A model generated the notes under the pieces. That model saw nothing but the letters and a program-made list of their open reading frames with translations. It did no database searches and had not been told where the DNA came from. Shown piece after piece: positions 23,678-33,130 of a DNA stretch of 43,783 nucleotides. Position numbers and translations under genes: made by a program. The stretch lies in the NCBI GenBank assembly GCA_948470875.1, contig CAOKQM010000007.1, positions 1 to 43,783 of the forward strand, given 5' to 3'. Positions within the stretch are counted from its first letter, which is position 1. Every line of letters begins with the position of its first letter. The stretch comes from an uncultured Clostridium sp. (GTDB lineage: Bacteria; Bacillota; Clostridia; TANB77; CAG-508).

Positions 23678-25677
23678 ATGTTTGGAAGTAAGAAAAATCA
23701 AAAACATATAAATGAACTAGAACAGTTAGAAGTGTCAAGAGAAAAAGAGCAGAAAAGCATTTTTAATAAAGAGGAAAAAACATTAAAGCATTTGATTGCA
23801 CCAGGAGGAATTGATGCAAGTCATACGAATCATATAGAAATTGCTTCAAATAAAACAAGATATGCTAGAAGTATGGTTGTAGCAGGACTTCCAAGAATGT
23901 GTACATTTCCAGAATTTTTGAGAGGAATGTATACTTTTGGTGATATCAATGTATCTGTTTTTATTAATCCAATTAGTGAATCAACCTCACAAACAGACTT
24001 GAACCGAACCATTAATGAACTAGAGTCTGAAAGGGTTGTTGCAGCAGATAGGGGAGATATCAATAGAGAAAGAATTATCGCACAAAAGAGAATGGAAGCA
24101 GAAGAACTAAGAGATGCAATTGCAGCAGGATTTAACAAATTATTTGGTGCTACCATTATTTCTACAATATTTGCGTATAGCATGGAGGAATTGGATCGTT
24201 ATACAGAATTGTTGTCAAATGAAATGTCTAAAAATTTGATTGATTTAAAACCAGCGTGGGCTATGCAAGATGAAGCATTTAGGTCAAATGTTCCATTTTG
24301 TGACAATAAATTGAATAAATCGCATACATTTGATAGAAGAGCAATGTCAACAGTGTTTCCATTCTTTAATTCTGAAGTAGGACATGAAAATGGAATTCCA
24401 TTGGGCTTTAATAAACAAACTGGTTTGCCAATTTTGTATGATAATTTTAGTTCTAAATTGTCAAATTATAATATGATTATTTTTGGAAAATCTGGTGCTG
24501 GTAAATCTGTTACCATAAAAACATTAACAGCGCGTTCTTCGATTTTGATGGGAATTGAAAGTTTAGCATTGGATGCAGAAGGCGAATATGGGGTTGTGGC
24601 AGAATCTCTTGGACGGTGTAAATGTGGTTATTAGCCCAACTTCAAAAACAATTATTAATCTTTTTGATATTGAGCCAGAAACCATAAAAGATGAAATAAC
24701 AGGAAAAGAAAGAACAGTTGTAAGTGTTGAAAATAAAGTAGAAGACGTAACTCAAGGATTGCTTACAATGGCAAGACGGAAGTACAGGAAGCAAAGAAGT
24801 AAATGAGCTTACCAAACAAATTATTTCAGAAGCTGTTTTAGAAGAATATGTGGGACGTGGCATTAATGATACTGTTGAAAGTTTGTATGAAAATACTGGT
24901 GGCAGAAAAATTGATATGTCTCAAAATTATTTAGGAAAAGTAAAAAAACAAATGCCTACTATTGGTTCTTGGTATCGAAGAATTTGCAGAAAAGCAGAAG
25001 AAAACACAAATCCAGATTATCGTTTTCATTATAGTTATCTGGTAAAAGTTATGAAACAATATGTCAGAGAACAACATGGTCAAATGGCTTATTTTGATGG
25101 ACAATCAACATTTGAGTTGTTAGAAGGTGTGCCTTTTATTAATCTGGATATTTCTCAATTGGAAGAAAGATTTGCAAGACCACTTGCTCAACAAATTTTG
25201 CTTTCTTGGGTTTGGGAAAAATATGTAAAGAAAAATAGTGAAGATAAAACAAAAGCAACTAAAAAAAGAGTGCTTGTCGATGAAGCGTGGATGATGTTGC
25301 CACTTCCAGAGGCTGTTGATTTCTTAAACACGATGGCAAGACGTGCCAGAAAGAGAAATGTTTCTTTGGCAGTTATTTCGCAAAAATTCCAAGATTTTTA
25401 TGAAAAGCCAGAAGCGCAAGCTATTTTGACATCTTCTGAAACAAAATTATTTTTGGCACAAGATAAATCAGAAATTGAGTATTTGAAAGAAGTTTTTAAG
25501 TTAAGTGAAGGAGAAGCAGGATTTTTGATTACTTGTAACAGAGGAGAAGGATTGCTTCGAGTTGGAGGAGATTCAGCAATTTTGGCAATTCAGCCAACTA
25601 GCAAAGAATTAGAATTTGTGGAAACGAATTTGAGCAAACAAATTGCAATGGAAAAAGCAAGGCAAGGGCAGCAATAA
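23678..25677 (+). CDS. virB4: VirB4-type secretion ATPase, read through two +1 shifts (24614 and 24777)
   Basis: The energising ATPase of type IV secretion. Reading 2000 bp with C24614 and C24777 skipped gives 665 residues. N-terminal domain about 1-255, Walker A GKSGAGKSVT at about 270-279, LDAEGEYG at about 300, the first shift in the conserved LGG-VNVVISPTS segment, the second in ARG-STGSKEVNELT, then Walker B VLVDEAWMML at about 531-540 and the C-terminal motif LTSSETKLFL. Without the shifts the frame breaks into three pieces, separating Walker A from Walker B. All three pieces keep full family conservation, and both breaks coincide with in-frame CGG. No second VirB4 is visible, so a working machine requires both shifts to be efficient. 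AAAGGAGG precedes the ATG. Confidence 0.9.
24614..24617 (+). other. +1 frameshift site CGGT in virB4 (first)
   Basis: GGA CGG TGT becomes GGA (C) GGT GTA AAT, giving the LGG-VNV typical of the family. Without it a stop follows within 5 codons. Confidence 0.88.
24777..24780 (+). other. +1 frameshift site CGGA in virB4 (second)
   Basis: AGA CGG AAG becomes AGA (C) GGA AGT ACA, linking MAR to GSTGSKEVNEL. Without it a stop follows after 8 codons. Confidence 0.88.
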
Positions 25678-25698
25678 CAAATATAAAATGAGGAAAAC

Positions 25699-27444
25699 AT
25701 GGGAAAAAAAATAATAGAAAAGATATTCATTTTGTTTTTGATATCTTTAACATGGATTAATTTAATATTTGGAAATGTGCCAATTTTTGCAGCAGACGAT
25801 TTAGGTCCATTTGAAGGAACTGATTCCATTACGGAAGATTCCATTAAACCAGAGGAATCAGAGTCTATTGTAAATAATGGAACAACTTCAACAGGCCCAA
25901 ATGATAATCCAATAACTTTTGTTTGGAACCTTTTGGGGAGTATATTTGGAGCAATTGCTGGTGTATTAGCAGTAGTGATTAATGTTTTTCCAATGTTATT
26001 GCAAGGAGTAATGGCAATTATTGCAGGAGAAGTTTTTTCAATTGAAAAAGCTGCATTTAATTTAATTCCTTCTTTCAATATCGATTATTTTAATTTTACT
26101 GGTACTTATACAGTTGGAACAAAGCATAAAAAAACATTTACTACAAATCAAAAACAATTACAACAACAAAGAGATGATGAAAAAGAAGCTGCACAAGAGG
26201 TAACGACAGAAGCAGGAAAATCAGTAAAAGGAGCTGGAGAAATTGCCAAACAAAAATTAGCAGAAGCAGAAGCCAAAAAAGTGGCGGCAGAAAGCGCTAC
26301 TGCGGCAGAGGCAGCAAAAGCAAGAGAAGAAACCAAGATGATTGCTGAAGAAGCCAAAAAAGCGGTAGAAGAAGCAAAAGAAGTTGTAGAACAGGCAGAA
26401 GCCAAAGCAAATGCAACAAATGATAAAAATTTAAAAAAAGCAGTTCAAGATGCGAAGACAAAACTAGCAGAAGCAGAGGGAAATGCCCAAAAAGCACAAG
26501 CAATATTTGAAGAAGTAGCCAAAATAGCGCAAGATAAAGCTAACCAAATAGGTGGTCAAGGTTCTTATTTAGGTGGTGGTAGCCAAATTGGAACTACAGG
26601 AGGAAACCCACCAATTTCGTCAGCTGCTGGACAAGCTCCTGGTTCACTAGATGAAGAAGAAGAGATTGTGGAAACAGACCAAAGTTTTGATATATCTTCT
26701 ATCAAAACTTATGTAGCAAAATGGTTTATTATATTAAGATTGTTGGCAGTTGCTTTAAGTTTAGTGATTTTAATTTATGTTGGAATTCGAATGGCTCTGT
26801 CAACCTTAGCAGAAGATAAAGCAAAATATAAAAAAATGCTGATGGCTTGGGTCGAAGGAATTGTTATATTATTTTTAATGCAATACATAATTGCGATTAT
26901 GCTAAACATAGGTAAGACATTTGGAAATATCATATATGACATAAGATGTGAGTTGGATAGCAATCAGCAAATGAGTTTTGAAACAGATATTATTGATAAG
27001 ATTTTTTCGCTAATGTGTGTGACTTCAGGCTGGAATTATGTGGTGTATTCTATTATATATTGGGCACTCATTTTTATACAAACCAAATTTTTGCTATTTT
27101 ATTTGAAAAGATTAATTACAGTTGGATTTTTGATTTTGATTGCACCAGCCGTAACAATCACATATCCAATTGATAAAATAGGAGATGGAAAAGCGCAGGC
27201 TTTTACTGTATGGTTTTCGGAATTGGCAGTTAATATTTTGATACAACCGATTCATGCTTTGATTTATCTTGTGTTTATGTATACAGCAGGGGAAATTGCA
27301 AAACAATCCATTTTAGTAGCAGCTGTATTTTTATTTTCTTTAACCAAAGTGGAGAAATATATACTACATTTGTTTAATTTAAAGAATGTTGTAAGTTTAA
27401 GACCAGTTGATGAACAAAGAAAAGGAGGAAAAAATGGCAAATGA
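25699..27444 (+). CDS. TrbL/VirB6-type polytopic membrane protein 1
   Basis: 581 residues. Signal peptide-like start (about 1-32, IFAAD), hydrophobic hairpin at about 75-115, an Ala/Glu/Lys coiled coil (about 145-280), a Gly-rich linker, then the TrbL core from about 330. The core shows AKWFIILRLLAVALSLVIL, YVGIRMALSTLAEDKAKYKK, LYLKRLITVGFLILIAP (as YLKRLITVGF), DKIGDGKAQAF and IQPIHALIYLVFM. These polytopic proteins form the inner-membrane channel around VirB4. It is the first of three paralogs here and the only one with a long extracytoplasmic or linker coiled coil before the core. The next gene's ribosome binding site and start lie inside its last codons. Confidence 0.85.
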   Translation: MGKKIIEKIFILFLISLTWINLIFGNVPIFAADDLGPFEGTDSITEDSIKPEESESIVNNGTTSTGPNDNPITFVWNLLGSIFGAIAGVLAVVINVFPMLLQGVMAIIAGEVFSIEKAAFNLIPSFNIDYFNFTGTYTVGTKHKKTFTTNQKQLQQQRDDEKEAAQEVTTEAGKSVKGAGEIAKQKLAEAEAKKVAAESATAAEAAKAREETKMIAEEAKKAVEEAKEVVEQAEAKANATNDKNLKKAVQDAKTKLAEAEGNAQKAQAIFEEVAKIAQDKANQIGGQGSYLGGGSQIGTTGGNPPISSAAGQAPGSLDEEEEIVETDQSFDISSIKTYVAKWFIILRLLAVALSLVILIYVGIRMALSTLAEDKAKYKKMLMAWVEGIVILFLMQYIIAIMLNIGKTFGNIIYDIRCELDSNQQMSFETDIIDKIFSLMCVTSGWNYVVYSIIYWALIFIQTKFLLFYLKRLITVGFLILIAPAVTITYPIDKIGDGKAQAFTVWFSELAVNILIQPIHALIYLVFMYTAGEIAKQSILVAAVFLFSLTKVEKYILHLFNLKNVVSLRPVDEQRKGGKNGK

Positions 27445-28981
27445 TAAATGGCAAAATCAAAAAAAATTAAAAAAAACAGTCATGCTAATGATTGCGGTTT
27501 TAATGCTGATTTTGCTTTTTTTTCTAATTGCCTTACATGCACTAAATACCAAACAAACGCAAAAGCAAGAAGCCATCTTATCTGGCGAATTTCAATCCAT
27601 AAAAGATATTTTGGAGTATTATGGTTGTGAATTCAAAAGCGTGAAGAATAGTGACTTAGAAGGATTTTTGTATGATATTTACACAAGTTTTAAATATGAT
27701 TTATATACACAAGAAAAAAGCAATGAGAAGTTTTATAATGAGGTGATTGAAAAAATTGCTAGTTTTCTGCATTATAAAAATTTTTGCCTATTAGATGAAA
27801 CCAAAGAAGAAAAAATTGAAATTAAAGTATTTTGCGGTGATGGAAAAATTCAGAAAATTGTGATAAATGGAAAGGAAGATTATTTCATTTATAAAGATTC
27901 TCAAATGAGTTTAAGCAAGTATAAAGATTTGAGAATAACAGAGGCTTCGTATCAAGCGCCAGAATTGATTCAGTGTATACAAAATGATTGGAGCAGTAGT
28001 ACAGAATTTGGAACAAGAGAAGCGATTTTTCAAAATTATTATATTTATTTTGAGGAAGGAGTTCAAACAAGAACTATTGATGGAAAAATTTATCATATGA
28101 TTTTTACGCCCAAATACCAAAATACGGTTATCAATGATTTGGCTGTTGGCGCTAATCAACAAGAAATTGTAGATAAATTAGGTGAACCGACTTTTCAAAA
28201 TCAAGAAAAAACGATTTTGGGTTATAAAACAAAAGAGGCATATGTGTTTTTTGAAAAAGATGAAATTTCAATTTATCAAAATAACCAAGAGACGAAAATG
28301 GATTCATTTTTTGAGTTAGTGGATGCATTTTTAGAGGAAAAATATTCTTTCAAAGAATTTATGAATCAGCTAACAGATTTATGGCCAGATTATGAAGAAT
28401 ATACTTATGATGAGCAAACGGTTTTTCTTTCTTATCCGAATAAAGGAATGGATATCAAAATAAATTATGATGACATAGACGGAATTGTGCTATACAACAA
28501 TGTTGGCATTGGTCAACAAAAACTAAATCAATATTTGGAACATACAGAATTTGTTGCACAATTGCAAGTCGATAATGTATATCAAGCAGAACAAAGGCGT
28601 TATCAAAAGCAAATTCAGTGGAAAGAAAAATGTACGCAATATCGAGAAAAATATGAAAAAGAAGATACAAAAAACAGAGGAGAAATTTACGATTATTATA
28701 TGAAAATGAGTCAAAATCAATCCATTATCAGCGTGTATTTTATTGCTCAAAATCCAGATTTTGTAAATTGTGAACTAAATGAAAATGTAGATACTTATGT
28801 TTGGTTAAATGAGTATTGTTTTGCCTATAGTGTAAAAGGAAAAGGAATTTATTATTATGATTTGAAAAATCAAGCAAAAGGTGTGATTACAGCAGGAGAC
28901 GAAAATCATAATTATAAAATAAAATCTTATGAAAATGGAATTTTGTATTACGATGCGAGTAGCATAGGTGTTCAGTATTAA
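27434..28981 (+). CDS. Large single-pass membrane protein of the secretion locus (unrecognised)
   Basis: 515 residues from the ATG at 27434, chosen because AAAGGAGG lies 5 bp upstream; it overlaps the TrbL-1 stop by 11 bp, so translation is coupled. A basic N-terminus and one membrane span (about 16-37) are followed by a large outside part rich in Tyr, Glu and Lys. A stretch around DLAVGANQQEIVDKLGEPTFQ (about 236-255) resembles the SmpA/BamE-type small-domain pattern in which a helix precedes LGEPT, but I do not assign a family. No catalytic motif is seen. It probably spans the wall side of the machine. Confidence 0.7.
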   Translation: MANDKWQNQKKLKKTVMLMIAVLMLILLFFLIALHALNTKQTQKQEAILSGEFQSIKDILEYYGCEFKSVKNSDLEGFLYDIYTSFKYDLYTQEKSNEKFYNEVIEKIASFLHYKNFCLLDETKEEKIEIKVFCGDGKIQKIVINGKEDYFIYKDSQMSLSKYKDLRITEASYQAPELIQCIQNDWSSSTEFGTREAIFQNYYIYFEEGVQTRTIDGKIYHMIFTPKYQNTVINDLAVGANQQEIVDKLGEPTFQNQEKTILGYKTKEAYVFFEKDEISIYQNNQETKMDSFFELVDAFLEEKYSFKEFMNQLTDLWPDYEEYTYDEQTVFLSYPNKGMDIKINYDDIDGIVLYNNVGIGQQKLNQYLEHTEFVAQLQVDNVYQAEQRRYQKQIQWKEKCTQYREKYEKEDTKNRGEIYDYYMKMSQNQSIISVYFIAQNPDFVNCELNENVDTYVWLNEYCFAYSVKGKGIYYYDLKNQAKGVITAGDENHNYKIKSYENGILYYDASSIGVQY

Positions 28982-28997
28982 AGGAGGAATGTGATAA

Positions 28998-29432
28998 ATG
29001 AGGATAAACTTAAAAAAAATTTTTTACAAATTATTCGTTGTATTTATGCTTATCATCAGTTTTATCTTTTTTTCAGGTTCATGTGTATCACATGCCAAAT
29101 TAAAATTAAAGGATGGAGAATTTTATTATACAGGAACACAAGAAGGCGAATATGTTGTAGAAAAAGGATTCTGGGAAAAATTGCTGCAAGCCTTATCAGA
29201 ATTAGCCAATTATATTTTAGGAATTATGACATTAGGCATAAGGGGGGTTATTGTTGGTTGGATTGAAATTATGGAAATTTTGCTAACAGCGATACTAGGC
29301 GTGGAAATGGATTTTGTGAATTATTTTAGTCAAGCCATTAATGGCTTGGACCAATATGCGCAAGATGTTGTGAATGTAGAAAAAATTATATTCAATAGAG
29401 TCAAAATTTTAGATGCCAATATTTTTAAATAA
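28998..29432 (+). CDS. Small membrane protein resembling a detached TrbL N-terminal module
   Basis: 144 residues. Signal or anchor segment at about 8-30 (ends FSGSCVSHA), a short extracellular stretch with GEFYYTGTQEGEYVVEKGFWEKLL, then two hydrophobic segments (about 68-84 and 86-104), and a polar end. TrbL-1 and TrbL-3 carry a hydrophobic hairpin ahead of their core, while TrbL-2, which starts 10 bp after this gene, lacks one. I infer that this protein supplies that module in trans. AAAGGAGG precedes the ATG. Confidence 0.65.
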   Translation: MRINLKKIFYKLFVVFMLIISFIFFSGSCVSHAKLKLKDGEFYYTGTQEGEYVVEKGFWEKLLQALSELANYILGIMTLGIRGVIVGWIEIMEILLTAILGVEMDFVNYFSQAINGLDQYAQDVVNVEKIIFNRVKILDANIFK

Positions 29433-29442
29433 TGAGGAAAGT

Positions 29443-32400
29443 ATGAAAAAAAGGGAAAGAAAAAAAAGATTAAAAATCGGATGGGTATTTTTTATATTGT
29501 TCAATTTAATAAGCATGAATTTCGTAAAAGTGTATGCATTTTGTGAGATTCCAAAAATAGAAACCAGTTTTCGTTTAGCAGCAGGAGCTTATGATTCAGC
29601 ACCAGATTCAGAAAAACCAGTTGTAACGCAAAAAGGAGAAACTGTTTCAGAAGAACAAAAGCCAGCTTCTGGAAAAAATGAGAATTCCTCAAATGCCAAT
29701 CAAAGTGCTACATCTAGTAATACATCGCAAAAAAAACAGAACCAAAGTAGCACAAATAAAGTTGTAGAATCAATCAGAGAAGCTGTTGCGAAATGGTATT
29801 ATATTATGAGATTGATTGTCATTGCGTTTATGTTAGTATTGCTGATTTTTGTAGGTATCAAAATGGCAATTTCCACGATTGCTTCGGATAAAGCAGTTTA
29901 TAAACAAATGCTAGTGGACTGGGTTGCTGGAATGATTATCGTTTTTTCTATTCATTATATTATGATTGCAATTTTGAATGTAAATGATGCCATTGTAGCA
30001 TCGCTACAAGACTTAGTTAAACAAAAAGTGACTGCACAAGAAGAATTTGAATATGGAGATGATAATCAGCAAAAAACGGCTTCTGAAATGGAAACCACTT
30101 TATATGAATCAGCCAGAACAAGAGCGTATAGTTTAAAGCTAACCGATGGTTTTACAGGTTTGATTATTTATGGAGTTTTAGTTTATTATGCTTGGCGATT
30201 TGCGATTATGTATTTCAAAAGAATTGTCAATATTGTTATTTTGACTTTGCTAGCGCCTGTGGTTTCTGGATCTTATGCGTTTAATAAAGTCATGAGTGGA
30301 AAATCAAAAATATTTTCTACTTGGCTTTCAGAATATATTATGAATGTATCTGTTCAAACAATTCATGCTGTTATTTATGTTTCATTTATGTCTACAGCAC
30401 TTCTTTTATCACTTGAATCGATATCAGGAGTGGTACTTGCAATTATATTATTGAACTTTATGGTAAAAGCAGATAAAATTTTGAGACAAATTTTTCGATT
30501 GGCTGGCGGAAAAGGAAGTTTGGCAGGTGACATGACAGAACGTTCTACTATTCAAGATGTAAAAAAAGATGTGAAAAGTTTTGGAAAAGCTATGCTTGGA
30601 GGAACAATTGCTAGAACAGCAATGAAAGGAACGTATGCAGCGGTTACTTTACCAGTTAGAAAAACAGCAGAATATGCTTTTGGAAAAGTGATGGAAGCAC
30701 GTGCCAATGACCCAAAATATCAAGAGAATTTGAGAAAAAAACAAGAGCAGCAAGAAAAAGAAGCGCGGAGAAGCTTATGAAGCATATCGTGCCCAGCAAC
30801 AATCAGATGAAATCTGGGAAAATATTAAAAATGAGGCAGTTGATTTAGCAGGACAGGAAGCACGATTATTGTACCAACAAGAAGAATTAAAAAAAGAGCT
30901 ACAAAGGTTATTACAAGAACAAGGGGAAGAGAATGAGGAATTGCTTGAGGAAATAAAACAAAATGGAGAAGCAATCGAGCAAATGCAAAAAAAGATACAT
31001 AAAAATAATGAAGAACAAGAACAATATTGGAAAAATCAGCAAGAAATGCAAGAAGAATTTTTGAAACAATATATGGCAAGTGGAACGGTAAAAGATGCAA
31101 TTAAGGACAATATAGCAGATATTTTTAACCCAATGCATTATATGGAATTAAAAAAAGGAGAAGATGGCAAATATCATAGACTTAAAACCAAAAGAGCTGG
31201 TGGAGTAGATGGTGCATTTTGGCGTAAAAAAACAGATGGTGTTAGTGCTCGTTTTATGAATCGTATAAAATGGGATAAAATGTTTGGAATTTCTGAACAA
31301 GAAAAGAAGTTATTGCAAAAAGAATATAAGGATTTAAAATCTTCTATTGTAGGTGTATTATCTGCAATTTATGGTTTGCCAATGCTAGGTGTAAATGCGC
31401 CATTGGGAATAGGATTGTTGGCAAAAGGCTTATCTGAAAAGGCAAAAATGAAAAAGAAAATTAGAAATTTGAGAATTAGGCCTGCTTATAAATTAGACAA
31501 ATCCTATAAATTTAAAGCATTTAGTGATGGTACACAAAAATCCATTCAAGCAGAGGCAATCAAGCAAATGCAATATGCGCAAAGTCAATTGACCAGAAGA
31601 AATATGAAAAAACATCAGATTTTGGCAAAAAAAATTATGAGTGGTACAACCATTATTACCAAACCTATTGTGATTGCTGGTGTGACCGTTTCTGGAGTTG
31701 GTTTAGGGCTTCCACTTACCACAAAAGGCATGTATGGCAAAAAAGGAAAAAGAACGAGATTTAGAGTGAGTCCAACCAATCTTGATTTTATGGAACAAGA
31801 AAAATTTGATGGTTTGTATCAAAAAGAATTAAGAGACAAATTTAAAGCAGCAAAAAAAGAATGGGTTCATATAGGCACAAAAGATTTGCTGAAAGATTAT
31901 GGTGAGGAATTTGGAAAATACAAACGAGATGTAGAACAAGAAGTCCAAGGAAAAACCAAAGAAGAGTTGATATTGCGAAATGCTTTGGCAAAAGAAAACA
32001 CAGTTTTAATTGGGCAAAATGTAGTTGAGATAAAACAAGACAATGAACAAGTCAACAAATTTATGCACAAAGCAGATGAGATTGACCAAAAAAGTGATTT
32101 GTCAAGAGCGCAAAAAGTTAGTAGGATTAAACGAGAAATTGCTAGAAATGAAACAGCTCTTATTCAAAATTCTATGATAAAATTGTGTGCTTCAAAAGGA
32201 ATTACAGATATAAACGGGTTAAATTTGGATGCCATAAGTGAGCTTCAAATCCAAAAATATATTATTGGAATGCTTGAAAATACAGGAATTATCCAAAAAG
32301 GCGAAATTAAGCTAGAGGATAAAATTATCTCAAAGGAAAAAATTTCTACTGTATATGAAGATTTAACGAAAGAAGATTCTAAAACGGCTGAAGCCAATAA

Positions 32401-33112
32401 CCAGATTGAAGATAAATTGGTACAAGAATCCGTTTTGGAATATATGCTTGAAAAAAATGTAACAGATACAAAAATGTTGAAAAATGACGAGACAAAACAA
32501 GAAATATATGATATAATAAAAGAGAAGATTATGTCAAACACTTCAAAAAGTTCTGCAAATGTGATTAGTCAACTAACAGGACAAGACAGACTAAAAGAAG
32601 AAATGGAATTATCAGAAGGAATCAAGCAAAAGGTAGATAACACACCAAAAAAAGTAAAGAAAAAATCAATTGTAAAATTAACTGCGGAAAAAGGCATGAC
32701 AAAAGAAAAATTAATCCAAAGAGAAACCAATCGAAGAATCAATGAAACAAAAAATAAATTAGAATCAGCAGTTTATGAAGAGGAAGATACTGTTGATATG
32801 GAAGATGAGGCACAATTAAAATTATTACTTTTGTTATCTGAAATTGGAGAGCAAAATTTGCGAGCAGAAAAAGTAGGAGAAAAAGCTTCCCAAAAAAGAA
32901 AAGAAAAAACGTTTGATGAAATGATGTATCATCAAGAAATCAAGCAAAGAAAACAAGAAAAAACTTCTGAGTATGGAAATTTTCAAACTAGTAGACAATA
33001 TAAGCCAAATCAGGATGAAGAAATAAGCAAAAAAATGAAAAATCTTGAAACAGCAGTTCATGGACCAGCAATAGATGTTATAGATTTAATTAATAAAGTA
33101 GGAAATAATTAA
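29443..33112 (+). CDS. TrbL/VirB6-type protein 2 with a ~780-residue C-terminal extension, read through a +1 shift at 30766
   Basis: With C30766 skipped the protein is 1222 residues; the joining frame 30767-30868 has no stop and reads EAGEAYEAYRAQQQSDEIWE. N-terminal signal-like segment, Ser/Gln/Asn-rich linker (about 45-105), TrbL core (about 106-350: VAKWYYIMRLIVIAFMLVLL, YFKRIVNIVILTLLAP, SGKSKIFSTWLSEY, IHAVIYVSFM), then cytoplasmic coiled coils from about 425. A short hydrophobic, Gly-rich pair at about 625-650 and 710-730 (VLSAIYGLPMLGVNAPLGIG; ITKPIVIAGVTVSGVGLGLP) is embedded in it. Without a shift the core ends at 30780 and the rest lacks a ribosome binding site. Start 29443 follows GAGGAAAG. 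Confidence 0.8.
30766..30769 (+). other. +1 frameshift site CGGA in TrbL-2
   Basis: GCG CGG AGA becomes GCG (C) GGA GAA GCT, continuing an uninterrupted charged coiled-coil into the downstream frame. Without it TGA follows after 3 more codons. Confidence 0.82.
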
Positions 33113-33130
33113 AAGATAGGATGGTGAATC

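Noticed and set aside
24573..24806. Separate small gene of 77 residues inside the virB4 region
   Set aside because: It is the middle piece of VirB4 between two CGG shifts. It has no ribosome binding site, and its sequence matches the VirB4 order.
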